This document shows, piece after piece, positions 15,605 to 24,365 of a stretch of DNA of 64,000 nt. Source of the stretch: Bog-473 sp963754445. GTDB lineage: Bacteria > Actinomycetota > Acidimicrobiia > Acidimicrobiales > RAAP-2. The notes under the pieces are model-generated. The model ran no database searches. It was not told the origin of the DNA and saw only the letters and a program-made list of their open reading frames with translations. The stretch is from contig CAVWFT010000002.1 of NCBI GenBank assembly GCA_963754445.1, forward strand, positions 682,001-746,000. Direction: 5' to 3'. The translations under genes and the position numbers were made by a program. Numbering within the stretch: position 1 is the stretch's first letter; every line of letters begins with the position of its first letter.

Positions 15605-17689
15605 TCAGCCGGCGGGCTGGGGTTCGGGCTCCGGTTCGCTCAGGGCCGGCGGGGCCGGTGGCGCGGCACCGCCGAGCGACTCCTCGACCAGCTGCGACAG
15701 GTCGAGCACCCGGACCTCGTCCTCCTTGGCATGGGCCCGGACGGCGTCGTCGAGCATGATCATGCAGTAGGGGCAGGCGGTCGAGACGACGTCGGCGCCC
15801 GTGCCGAGGGCTTCTTCGGTCCGCTCCATGTTGACCCGCTTGCCGATGTTCTCCTCGAGCCACATACGGGCGCCCCCGGCCCCACAGCAGAAGCCCCGCT
15901 CCTTGCAGCGGCGCATCTCGACCTGCTCGACCCCGGGAATGGCACTGAGCACGGTGCGGGGCTCGTTGATGACCCGGTTGTGGCGACCGAGATAGCAGGG
16001 GTCGTGGTAGGTGACGGTGCCCTTGTAGCCCGCGCCGGGGACGAGCTTGCCCGACTGCACGAGGTGCTCGAGCAGCTGGGCATGATGGATGACCTCGTAG
16101 TTGCCGCCGAGGGCGGGGTACTCGTTCTTGATCGTGTTGAAGCAGTGCGGGCAGCTGGCGATGATCTTCTTCGCCCCGACCTCGTCGAGTGTCGCGATGT
16201 TGAGCTTGCCCTGTTCCTGGTAGAGGTACTCGTTGCCCAGGCGACGGACCGGGTCTCCCGTGCAGGACTCCTTAGGACCGAGGATGGCGAAGGTCACGCC
16301 GGCCCGGTGGAGCATGCGGGCGGTGGACTGGACGCCCTTGCGGGCCCGCTCGTCGAGGGCGCCGGCACAGCCGACCCAGTAGAGGTACTCGATGTCGTCG
16401 GGGATGGTGCCGGTGATGACCGGGATCTCGAAGTCCAGGCTCTGGGTCCACTCGGTCCGCTTGCCCTGGCCCAGTCCCCACGGATCGCCCTGGTTCTCGA
16501 CGTTGCGCAGCATGAGGCCGGCCTCGGACGGGAACTCGGACTCCATCAGGACCTGGTAGCGCCGCATGTCGATGATGGCGTCGATGTGCTCGATGTCCAC
16601 CGGGCACTCGTTGACGCAGGCGCCACAGGTGGTGCAGGCCCACAGCACGTCGGGGTCGATCACGTTGGGCACGAGGGCAACCTGCTCGCCCTCGCCGCCC
16701 ATGAGCGGCGTGGCAGCGGTGAACATGTTGTCTCGCAGGGCCATGATGAGGAGCTTCGGGGACAACGGCTTCTCGGTGTTCCAGGCCGGGCAGGCCGACT
16801 GGCAACGCCCGCACTCGGTGCAGGTGGCGAAGTCGAGCATCTGCTTCCAGGTGAAGTGGCCGATCTCGCCGACACCGAACACGGTGTCCTCGTCGACGTT
16901 CTCCATGTCCATGTCGGGCGTGGAATAGAGGGCGCCGAGAGCCCGGGGGCGCCGGGAGAAGGCGACGTTGATGGGCGCCATGAAGATGTGCAGGTGCTTG
17001 GAGTACGAGACGAAGACGATGAAGCCCGAGATGATGGCCACGTTGAGGAGCAGGAAGACGGTGACCAGCACGGCATTGGTGCCCGCACCCAGCGGGTGGA
17101 GCAACTTGGCGATGCCGTGCGAGGCGAAGGCGCCCCAGCCGTAGGGGAACTGAGTGGGGTCGGTGTTGACCTGCGCCGCCCGGTAGAGCAGGAGCGAGAT
17201 GATGACGCCGGCGATCATGAGGAGGACGAGCCACGCTGCACCCGTGTGGCTGCCGTAGAAGCGGGACTTGCGCTCGAGCCGTTCCGGCGCGTTCTTGATC
17301 CGGATGACGGTGAAGACGATCAGAGCCACCAGCACGGCCACGGCGAAGAAGTCCTCGACGAAGCCGACCCAGTCCCAGGTCCCGATGAGCGGGATGTGGA
17401 AGTACTTGTTGAAGAGGTCGCCGTAGGCCTCGATGATCGTCAGCAGGAGGATGGTGAAGCCCCACATGGTGAAGAAGTGGGCCAGACCCGGAATGGTCCA
17501 TTGCAGGAGCTTCTTCTGCCCGGCCACCTCGGTGACCTCGGCTTCCGCCTTCCGGCTGATCGGACCCCGCGACCGGTTGGGGTCCTTCTTGCCGGAACGG
17601 ATCAGCTTGGACAGCCAGTGAAAGCGGCGGGCGGCGATGCCGAAGCCGATGACGGTGACTGCGAGTCCAATGATGATTCTGACGGGCAC
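15605..17689 (-). CDS. etfD: EtfD-like membrane iron-sulfur reductase (ETF:menaquinone oxidoreductase type)
   Basis: The 694 residues combine an N-terminal membrane part with about five helices (residues 1-230), two 4Fe-4S motifs (CTECGRCQSACP and CTTCGACVNECP), and two cysteine-rich CCG-type domains (with CPHCFNTIKNEYP, HDPCYLGRHN and RGFCCGAGGARMW). This is the layout of mycobacterial Rv0338c/EtfD, which passes electrons from fatty-acid beta-oxidation through ETF to menaquinone. The tail is Pro/Glu-rich. It starts at GTG 17689, with GAGGAG six bases upstream. No etfAB or acyl-CoA dehydrogenase is adjacent; the role is inferred from domain order. Confidence 0.85.
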   Translation of the reverse strand: MPVRIIIGLAVTVIGFGIAARRFHWLSKLIRSGKKDPNRSRGPISRKAEAEVTEVAGQKKLLQWTIPGLAHFFTMWGFTILLLTIIEAYGDLFNKYFHIPLIGTWDWVGFVEDFFAVAVLVALIVFTVIRIKNAPERLERKSRFYGSHTGAAWLVLLMIAGVIISLLLYRAAQVNTDPTQFPYGWGAFASHGIAKLLHPLGAGTNAVLVTVFLLLNVAIISGFIVFVSYSKHLHIFMAPINVAFSRRPRALGALYSTPDMDMENVDEDTVFGVGEIGHFTWKQMLDFATCTECGRCQSACPAWNTEKPLSPKLLIMALRDNMFTAATPLMGGEGEQVALVPNVIDPDVLWACTTCGACVNECPVDIEHIDAIIDMRRYQVLMESEFPSEAGLMLRNVENQGDPWGLGQGKRTEWTQSLDFEIPVITGTIPDDIEYLYWVGCAGALDERARKGVQSTARMLHRAGVTFAILGPKESCTGDPVRRLGNEYLYQEQGKLNIATLDEVGAKKIIASCPHCFNTIKNEYPALGGNYEVIHHAQLLEHLVQSGKLVPGAGYKGTVTYHDPCYLGRHNRVINEPRTVLSAIPGVEQVEMRRCKERGFCCGAGGARMWLEENIGKRVNMERTEEALGTGADVVSTACPYCMIMLDDAVRAHAKEDEVRVLDLSQLVEESLGGAAPPAPPALSEPEPEPQPAG

Positions 17690-17962
17690 GAACGCTCCTC
17701 GCCTTCGGTTACTGCATGGTTACGTCGAACAGGTCGGTGGCGGTGTTGCGAGCGCCACCTGGGATTTCAGTGCGGCCCAGAGGATAGTGGGGCCACCCCC
17801 GGGGGGCCCAGTTGTGGAAACGAGGCCACCTCCCCTCTGGGCTTACCCAAACGGGCGGCGGCGGTCGCGGTTCGGCCGGTCGGGCTGCCCCGGCACCCCA
17901 TCTGGGCTTTCACGAAGGGTGGAAGTTCGCAATTATCCAGCGTGTAGGGTTTCTGAGTTCTC

Positions 17963-18033
17963 GCGGGCGTAGTTCAGAGGCAGAACATCAGCTTCCCAAG
18001 CTGAGAACGCGAGTTCGATTCTCGTCGCCCGCT
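17963..18033 (+). tRNA. tRNA-Gly(CCC)
   Basis: A complete 71-nt cloverleaf: acceptor arm GCGGGCG paired with CGCCCGC, D-stem GTTC/GAAC, anticodon stem TCAGC/GCTGA with loop TTCCCAA (anticodon CCC), and a T-arm with loop TTCGATT. The discriminator base is T and CCA is not encoded. It marks the boundary between dense housekeeping genes and a sparser accessory region. Confidence 0.96.
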
Positions 18034-18374
18034 CTCTTCCGTCTTCGCAGGTCAGCCTGCCTCTGGGAACCTCTGGCTCCATGAAGCCGAGGCCCCCGAA
18101 TTTGGCTTCGTGCAAGAGGCGCGCAACACCGTGCAACACGTTGGGGTGCGTCCTCAGCTCGTGCCGCTGAGGACGCCACGCACAGTTGGGAGCGTTTGCG
18201 CATTTTCGTTCGTCACCAAGTCGAGAAGCTAGGCGCAGTCGAATCAGGATTGGGCAAATGCTGCGAAGTCCAGGCCCCCGACTCCCGCTCCTCGTTTCTG
18301 TCTTGTCCTGCGCCCCGGAACGGTCGAGCGATGGCATTCTCATCGGCCACCGGGTCCTCATCCCGGGCCGATGC
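18034..18374. other. Gene-free interval after tRNA-Gly
   Basis: I see no convincing gene in these 341 nt. An antisense frame through the tRNA (encoding ATRIELAFSAWEA) is the well-known tRNA artefact. The only structure is the hairpin at 18148-18176. No integrase or obvious repeat of the tRNA 3' end was recognised. Confidence 0.6.
18148..18176. repeat. 11-bp stem hairpin downstream of tRNA-Gly
   Basis: GCGTCCTCAGC pairs with GCTGAGGACGC around a 7-nt loop. It has no T-run. It could terminate the tRNA transcript or be a recombination remnant. Confidence 0.45.
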
Positions 18375-19030
18375 TCAAGAGCTCGACGAGGGCTCCTGAT
18401 TCGTCAAGACCAGTGAACTGTCGAGGGCGTTTGAGGGCGGAAAGCCGAGGGCAACGCAGTACCCGTGCGTCTGACACGAGATGTATTCGACCGACTCCGT
18501 CCCGAGCGGCAAAGGCACCGACGTCCACGTGGATCCACCGTCTGAGGTCGACTCGATCCCGAGTGCTCCCCCGAGGAAGCACGAGTTCGCCGAGGTGCGG
18601 CTTATTGAGTACCAGCCCGCCACCAAACCGTTTTCAGTCGACGATGGAGGCCAATTCCTTGTTGTTCTTGATGGGCCACGACGTTGCACACGTCGACGGC
18701 GGTGCAGTCCACGGCGTCAACGACGGCCGGCCAGTAGGTTGTTTCGGCGGGCAACGCGTTGTACGCAGGAAGTTCACGCACATCGTCAGGGATCGGGATG
18801 CCTCGCATCGACCACGTTGTTCCGCCAGCGGTCGAAACAAGAAACTCGGGGTCTCGCTCTACCTTTTTGGCGGCTGGGTCTCTTTTGGCAGAGTCGAGTA
18901 GCCCGCCACCGGCAGCGCTCCAATTTGAGCTGACACAAGATGCAGGAGTCGACGCTGCGACACCAAAGGAAAGGTTCGCTTGACTCCACGTGTGTCCGCC
19001 ATCGTGAGAAACATATGTGGAGAGCGGGCC
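18375..19030 (-). pseudogene. Decayed sialidase/Ycf48-like beta-propeller protein gene
   Basis: Two overlapping minus-strand frames carry pieces of one protein. The upstream piece contains STYVSHDGGHTWSQANLSFG and FLVSTAGGTTWSMRGIPIP. The downstream piece contains GIESTSDGGSTWTSVPLP, YISCQTHGYCVALG and an end at 18375. The S-x-DGG-x-TW and ISC...CVA pattern is the Asp-box repeat of BNR/sialidase-like propellers. A frameshift near 18640-18670 separates the pieces, and no signal peptide or start can be placed upstream of about 19030. This is therefore a remnant, not a working gene. The matching blades of both pieces support one original protein. Confidence 0.6.
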
Positions 19031-19527
19031 CGGAGGGTCTGCGCGTTCTGGCCACGCACTAGGTGTTCGGGGCGATCTTGCTTCCGTGCGCGGCGAGCTC
19101 CCGGCAGATCGGGTCGACCTCGGAGCGAGAGCGGAGGATGACGCGCGGCGCGGGGAAACCTTCGAGTCGCCACGGAGTCGTGAAGCATTTGACCGTCTCG
19201 CCGACGCCGCCAAGCGGCGTCCTCGAGTCGGGACTCGGAGTACGTCAATCCTCAGCTTGCACACACGCCTGCGCGACCGCCACTCCGAAGACGGCTGCAT
19301 CATGTGCCGTATTCCCCTGATGTGCGAGGTGGAACGCCTAGGGTTCTGCCCAGGCCACTGCGAATGCGCCTCGCATCGGTGCGGACTGGCTATGAGCGTC
19401 CAAAGGGTACAGATGGTCAGTAATGAGATTCTGAATCTCGAAATGATCGCAAGGTGGGTGAATCGCACGTCGATCGATGCGCGAGTTCCGTGTGCCGCGA
19501 GCGTGATCTCGACTGCTACTGGTTCCT
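19031..19527. other. No recognisable gene
   Basis: Frames here are short and low-quality on both strands. Part may be the lost 5' end of the decayed propeller gene, but no Asp-box repeat is readable. The right end leads into the leader of the large surface protein. Confidence 0.5.
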
Positions 19528-19581
19528 GTTGCATCACGTCTGGAGTCGAAACTGGTGGCTACCAGAGACCAGACGTGCAAC
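19528..19581 (+). promoter_or_regulatory. Nested stem-loop in the leader of the surface-protein gene
   Basis: GTTG (19528-19531) pairs with CAAC (19578-19581). CACGTCTGG (19535-19543) pairs with CCAGACGTG (19569-19577), perfect over 9 bp. Inside, CTGGT-GGCT-ACCAG forms a second hairpin (19552-19565). The fold ends 37 nt before the ATG. It could be a structured 5' UTR element or a long operator. Confidence 0.45.
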
Positions 19582-19618
19582 CGATGTTACGGACGTCGCA
19601 TAGAAGGGTTTGGGACCG

Positions 19619-22600
19619 ATGAAGACACGGATCTCATGTACAGGCGTTGCAACGTCGACACTTTTGGTGTCGGGCGTCCTCTCCGTGTGCGCCACGATCA
19701 TCCCCGCCAGTGCCACGGCCGCAGAAACTCCGACCACGACCGTGACTCCGACCACGACCGTGACTCCGACCACGACCGTGACTCCGACCACAACGCCGAC
19801 TCCGACCACAACCACAACCACAACCACAACCACAACCACAACTCCAGCAACGACTCCGACCACAACCACGACCACAACTCCGGCAACGGCCGCAGCGGTG
19901 CAGAGCGCACAGATCACGATCGATCCAGCAGCCCAGACCCAACCGAGCGGCAGCCCGCAGACTTACAACATCGACGTCGCATGTCTCGGGACAGAAGGCG
20001 CGCGATGTGGCCCGAATCTGACCGTCACGATTCCTCTCGACACCACCATCACGCCACCGATGCCCGATCCGAGTTGGACCTATTCGGCGACGGCCGGGGA
20101 GGCGGGCCTCCTGATCGGCCAGCCGAAGGTCGTCGGCAGCAATCTCGTCATTGCGCTGAACGACGCGCTTCTCGGAGGCGGAAACAGCGCCTCCTTCAGG
20201 CTGTTGGCAACACCGCCGAACAATGTGACACCGAACAACACCTCGTGGTCCATGGAGCCGACGCTCACCGGCGCCAACATCGATCCCACCCCGGCGCCGA
20301 CTCCCGCGGCATCGAGGGCAACGGCGGCGCCGTTGCCTGTCGTGACCAAATTCACGGCCGACGGCGGAAGCGTCTACACCGCGGGATCGAACGTCGTCTA
20401 CGACGTCACGGCAAGTTGCAGCGCAGCGTCCGCCGGGAACCTCGATCTCACGAACGGGCACCTCGTCGACACGTTGCCGCCGGGCATGATCTATCAGTCG
20501 TCGACCAACGGGGGTGTCTTCGACTCGGCCACGGACACCGTGACGTGGACCTATCCCGATGCGGCATCGACACCGGCCGGTTGCGCGACCGGTTCTAGTG
20601 GTCCCAACTCCTATCGAGTGGTCACCACGGCACCGACGCCCGCTCCGGTGGTCGAGCCGCTGACCAATACGGCGACGTTCTCGGCCACGGGGCCAGATGC
20701 CACCCATCCTCAAGGGATCACTCGGACGGTGAACACGAAGGTCCCGATCGAGATCGTCAACCAACCTGGGACGGGCCCTGGTCAACCCGGCTACGCCACG
20801 ATCTCCAAGACATCGCTGGCCCCGCTGGCCCAGCACGGAGTGTCGGGGAACCAGTACGTCGGAACGTACCCGGGCGACTGGTTGCCCTCGGGAAGCACGC
20901 CGAGCTATTCGGTGGGTGCCGCGGCCGGCTCTTTCCGGACGACCGTGACCTACGGGCTGGTTGGCACGTATCAGACCGAGCTCGTCGATCCACTTCCTTG
21001 CCTGAATAACGTAAGCGGCAACATCTATTCATCTGCCGCCTACAACGGAGCCCCCTGCACCCAGCCGGCCTTTCACACCACCGTGATCGAGGTGTCGAGC
21101 GCGGGATTCCGGCCTCAGGTCAACGGACTGGGGCAGGCCATCGCTGCCGGCTGGCGGCCGACGGCGCTGCTGTCGAACGGTTCGTCCATTGTGCTGTCCC
21201 CGACCGGATCACCCGGCAACACGACTCCCAGCGCCTATTTCTCCATTCCGGCTCCGGATATCGATCTCGTCTCGAGTATCGAGTTGCCCCCGAACCCGGC
21301 GCTGATGAACGCGTCGCTCGGGCTGACTGCGTGGGGATACGCCGACGCATCCCTGGCATCGGTGCACTCCAGCCTGAACAAACTCGTCAACACGGCCACG
21401 GCAGTGCCCGAACTGGTTTCCGGGACACCACTCGCTCCCGTGCGGGCGAGTGCAGCCATCTTCACCGTTCCCGCCCAGGTCCAGCTCGGGATCTCCAAGG
21501 TGTTCGGACCCACCGGCGGTGCGCCCGGTCGCACGACGGCAGTGAACATCGTGGGCGGTATCAACCTGCCCGCGGTGCCACTTGCTCAGAACATCGTGCT
21601 CACCGATCTGTTGCCGACCGGGATGCAGTGGGCGAATCCTGTGGCCAAGACGTCGGTCGCGCTCGCACAGGCTGGGTTGAACGCTGGAAGCGTCACGGCC
21701 ACGGTTCAGAACCTTCCGAACTACGAGAACTCCGGGCGCGAGCTCATCCGGCTGACGGTTCCCAAGAAAGCCATCGCGTCGGCCGGGTCGTGGACATTGA
21801 CCCCACCGGCCAATTTCCTCGACGTCACCACGCCGACTGCCCTCGGCATCTATGGCAACACCGACCAGATCTTCCTCTACGACCTCGGTAGCACCCAGAT
21901 AAGTCCCAGTTGCAATACCCCGACGCAGACCGGTGGTGGCACCAGCTCCGCCACCTTCGAGAACTCGAATCCGCAGGATCTTGCCGGCGACGGGAACCTC
22001 AGTGAGGACTACTGCCAAAACTCAGCGTCCCTACGCATCACAGGAACCGGGGCAGCGTTCAGCCTCATCAAGACGGTGCAGGGCAACCTGGACAGCGTGC
22101 CTCGGGGCGGATTGGGCATCGGGAACGCCTCCAACGGCGGATCGGGTACTTATGTCCTCAACTGGGCCAATGTGGGAAGCGACAACCTCAACGACGCCGT
22201 GATCTACGACATCCTGCCCCACATTGGCGACTCCGGCGTCAGCCAAGGACAATCGGGCAATGCGCGAGGATCGCAGTTCGCTCCGACCCTCTCGACGATC
22301 GGACCGCTCCCGAACGGGGTGACGGTCGAGTACTCGCAGTCGTATAACCCTTGCCGCAACGAGGTCTATCCCGACACGTCCAACCCGACCTGTGTGAACG
22401 ACTGGACGTCGGTCCCACCGGCAAATCTCGCCAAGGTCCTCTCGGTGCGGTTCTTCTCCGCGTCGACCTACCAGGCCGGAGGCGGCTTCTCGGTCAGCCT
22501 GACCGTCGCCGTACCTCCTGACGTCGGCAACCAGGTGGCATGGAACAGCGCAGCAACGAACGCTGTGGACGTGAGTGATCCTGGCAACAAGCTGCTGGCC

Positions 22601-24256
22601 ACCGAGCCGGAGAAGGTCGGTCTCGTCAGTCCGAGCACACCTGTGCTCAGTACCGCGACGTCGGCGACCTCGGTGCTGGCTCACGCGGATCTCTCGGATC
22701 AGGTCGCCATCGTCGGAACCGGCGGGGCTCCCGGAACCCTGGCCTGGAGCCTTCTGGGCCCGATCGCCCCGGTTTCGGGATCGTGTGCGGCGATCGACTG
22801 GACGGGTGCACCCATCGACAGCTCCGGAGCGGTTGCGGTCACTGGCGACGGCACGTTCACCACAGGCCCTACGACTGTCGCTGGGCCGGGGTGCTACACC
22901 TGGGCCGACACCCTGACCGGCACCTCATATCCTTACTCGGGAACGAGCCCGGCCGGATCACCCGGGGAGCTCACGACGGTGTCGCCGTTCACTCCCGCCA
23001 TTGCCACCCTTGCCGGCTCTTCGGTTGACGGACCCGTCATCTCAGCGTCGGATGTCGTCACCGTCACTGGGATTCCTCGTGGCGCCCCCACGAACACATT
23101 GACATGGACGCTGTTCGGTCCAGTCGCTCCCGTCGGCGCTACGTGCAGCGGCCTGGACTGGGTTGGCGCGGCAATCGTTGCCTCAGGCTCGTTCCCCGTT
23201 ACGGACAGCGGAACCTACAACACGCCGCCGATCGCGCTCCAAGCGGTTGCATGCTACAGCTTCGGAGATGAGCTGCCGGCGACGACCGACAGTGTCGCCG
23301 TCTCTCTCCAGCCGGGCACTCCCAGTGAAACTCTCTACGCAATCGCTCCTTCGCTCACCTCGGATTCGTCGGCCTCGCAGCTCGAGCCGAACCAAGCCGT
23401 GAGCGACTCCGTGACCATCGCTGGAACGAGTGGAGACCCCGGTCAACTGGCCTGGTCACTCGTCGGACCCGTCCCGAGCGTCCACGGCTCTTGCGTTGCC
23501 GCCGTGTGGGCCGGAGCGCCGGTTGTGGCGACTGGGACAGTAGGGACCAGCGGTGATGAGAAAGTCGTCACCGGACCGGAGACCGTGGGCGCAGCCGGCT
23601 GCTATAGCTGGGCCGACACGCTCACCGCGACGAAACCGAACAGCTATCCGTCCCCGTCGATTCTCCCGGCCGGCTCTTCGAACGAAGTGATCAGCGTTCA
23701 CGACTACCAGCCCACGATCGCGACGACTGCATCCGACGCCGCCCAGACGAACGGATCGCGCACGGTGGCCGATCGCATCAGCATCGCCAACACGGGCCTA
23801 GCCGCCAATCCCGGAGTGGGGGCCGCCGCGCTCACGTGGGAACTCCTCGGCCCGGTGGCTTCGGGTGCGGACGGTTGCAGCAGCATCGTATGGTCGGGTG
23901 CGCCGGTGGTCGCAAGAGGTTCGATCACGGTGAGCGGAGACGGAACCTACGTGACGACCAGAACGTCAGTTGTCACCCCGGGCTGTTACTCGTTCGAAGA
24001 CCTTCTCGCAGCCACGGCGGTCAGCGACTCTGTGTCGAGCCCGGCAGGAACGGTGGGTGAAACCCTGCTGCTGCCGGTCGTTTCCTCCCCCGGTCTCAAT
24101 GGAGGGAGCGGTGTACGAAGTGGGGGCGGAGGGAGTGTCGCGAACGTCGGGCCGTTGGCGTTGACGGGCTTGAATCTCTTCCTTCTCTCGAGCACTGGGC
24201 TTGCATTGCTGATGGTCGGGATCGGAATCCGCTACAGGCGCCGACGAGCCGTCTGA
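19619..24256 (+). CDS. Giant LAxTG-anchored surface protein with DUF11-like and Ig-like repeats
   Basis: This 1,545-residue secreted protein starts at ATG 19619. It has a signal peptide (residues about 1-33, ending in ASATAA) and a Thr/Pro stalk encoded by short tandem repeats. Several beta-sandwich domains of the DUF11/isopeptide-forming type follow (about 90-1000; for example LVDTLPPGMIY and VLTDLLPTGMQW). Next come four copies of a roughly 110-residue Ig-like module; each has a LxWxLxGP segment, a W-x-GAP-like segment and a GCY(T/S) segment. The C-terminus is LALTG, a hydrophobic helix and RYRRRR, a sorting signal of the LAxTG class used by sortase E in actinobacteria. Inferred role: wall-anchored adhesin or matrix protein. 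No sortase is in the window. Confidence 0.82.
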   Translation: MKTRISCTGVATSTLLVSGVLSVCATIIPASATAAETPTTTVTPTTTVTPTTTVTPTTTPTPTTTTTTTTTTTTTPATTPTTTTTTTPATAAAVQSAQITIDPAAQTQPSGSPQTYNIDVACLGTEGARCGPNLTVTIPLDTTITPPMPDPSWTYSATAGEAGLLIGQPKVVGSNLVIALNDALLGGGNSASFRLLATPPNNVTPNNTSWSMEPTLTGANIDPTPAPTPAASRATAAPLPVVTKFTADGGSVYTAGSNVVYDVTASCSAASAGNLDLTNGHLVDTLPPGMIYQSSTNGGVFDSATDTVTWTYPDAASTPAGCATGSSGPNSYRVVTTAPTPAPVVEPLTNTATFSATGPDATHPQGITRTVNTKVPIEIVNQPGTGPGQPGYATISKTSLAPLAQHGVSGNQYVGTYPGDWLPSGSTPSYSVGAAAGSFRTTVTYGLVGTYQTELVDPLPCLNNVSGNIYSSAAYNGAPCTQPAFHTTVIEVSSAGFRPQVNGLGQAIAAGWRPTALLSNGSSIVLSPTGSPGNTTPSAYFSIPAPDIDLVSSIELPPNPALMNASLGLTAWGYADASLASVHSSLNKLVNTATAVPELVSGTPLAPVRASAAIFTVPAQVQLGISKVFGPTGGAPGRTTAVNIVGGINLPAVPLAQNIVLTDLLPTGMQWANPVAKTSVALAQAGLNAGSVTATVQNLPNYENSGRELIRLTVPKKAIASAGSWTLTPPANFLDVTTPTALGIYGNTDQIFLYDLGSTQISPSCNTPTQTGGGTSSATFENSNPQDLAGDGNLSEDYCQNSASLRITGTGAAFSLIKTVQGNLDSVPRGGLGIGNASNGGSGTYVLNWANVGSDNLNDAVIYDILPHIGDSGVSQGQSGNARGSQFAPTLSTIGPLPNGVTVEYSQSYNPCRNEVYPDTSNPTCVNDWTSVPPANLAKVLSVRFFSASTYQAGGGFSVSLTVAVPPDVGNQVAWNSAATNAVDVSDPGNKLLATEPEKVGLVSPSTPVLSTATSATSVLAHADLSDQVAIVGTGGAPGTLAWSLLGPIAPVSGSCAAIDWTGAPIDSSGAVAVTGDGTFTTGPTTVAGPGCYTWADTLTGTSYPYSGTSPAGSPGELTTVSPFTPAIATLAGSSVDGPVISASDVVTVTGIPRGAPTNTLTWTLFGPVAPVGATCSGLDWVGAAIVASGSFPVTDSGTYNTPPIALQAVACYSFGDELPATTDSVAVSLQPGTPSETLYAIAPSLTSDSSASQLEPNQAVSDSVTIAGTSGDPGQLAWSLVGPVPSVHGSCVAAVWAGAPVVATGTVGTSGDEKVVTGPETVGAAGCYSWADTLTATKPNSYPSPSILPAGSSNEVISVHDYQPTIATTASDAAQTNGSRTVADRISIANTGLAANPGVGAAALTWELLGPVASGADGCSSIVWSGAPVVARGSITVSGDGTYVTTRTSVVTPGCYSFEDLLAATAVSDSVSSPAGTVGETLLLPVVSSPGLNGGSGVRSGGGGSVANVGPLALTGLNLFLLSSTGLALLMVGIGIRYRRRRAV
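19727..19880 (+). repeat. In-frame tandem repeats encoding the Thr/Pro stalk
   Basis: An 18-bp unit (CGTGACTCCGACCACGAC) occurs three times in a row, preceded and followed by partial copies. A run of about five CACAAC hexamers and more degenerate units follow. All periods are multiples of three, so changes in copy number would lengthen or shorten the stalk without breaking the frame. Confidence 0.8.
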
Positions 24257-24316
24257 GCACCCGTAATGGTGGCGAGGATGAGCGTCACAACACCGATACA
24301 GCCAGCAAAGGGTTGC

Positions 24317-24336
24317 GCCGGCAGGTCCTGGCCGGC
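24317..24336. terminator. Imperfect hairpin between convergent genes
   Basis: GCCGGCAGG and CCTGGCCGGC form a 9-bp stem with one bulged base. It lies between the ends of the surface-protein gene and the merR-purC gene. There is no T-run, so it is a weak terminator candidate. Confidence 0.35.
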
Positions 24337-24365
24337 TCCGTGCCGCTCCATGCACCGTCGGCCAG

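Noticed and set aside
15731..17947. 738-codon plus-strand frame opposite etfD
   Set aside because: It is the complement of a clear iron-sulfur protein; low-complexity and with no domain.
17933..18361. Minus-strand frame with ATRIELAFSAWEADVLPLNYA-like peptide
   Set aside because: This is the antisense translation of tRNA-Gly, a known annotation artefact.
18371..18901. Plus-strand frames opposite the decayed propeller gene
   Set aside because: The minus strand carries recognisable Asp-box repeats; the plus frames have none.
19727..19880. Tandem repeats as a possible CRISPR array
   Set aside because: Units are 6 and 18 bp, have no unique spacers and encode the Thr/Pro stalk of the surface protein.
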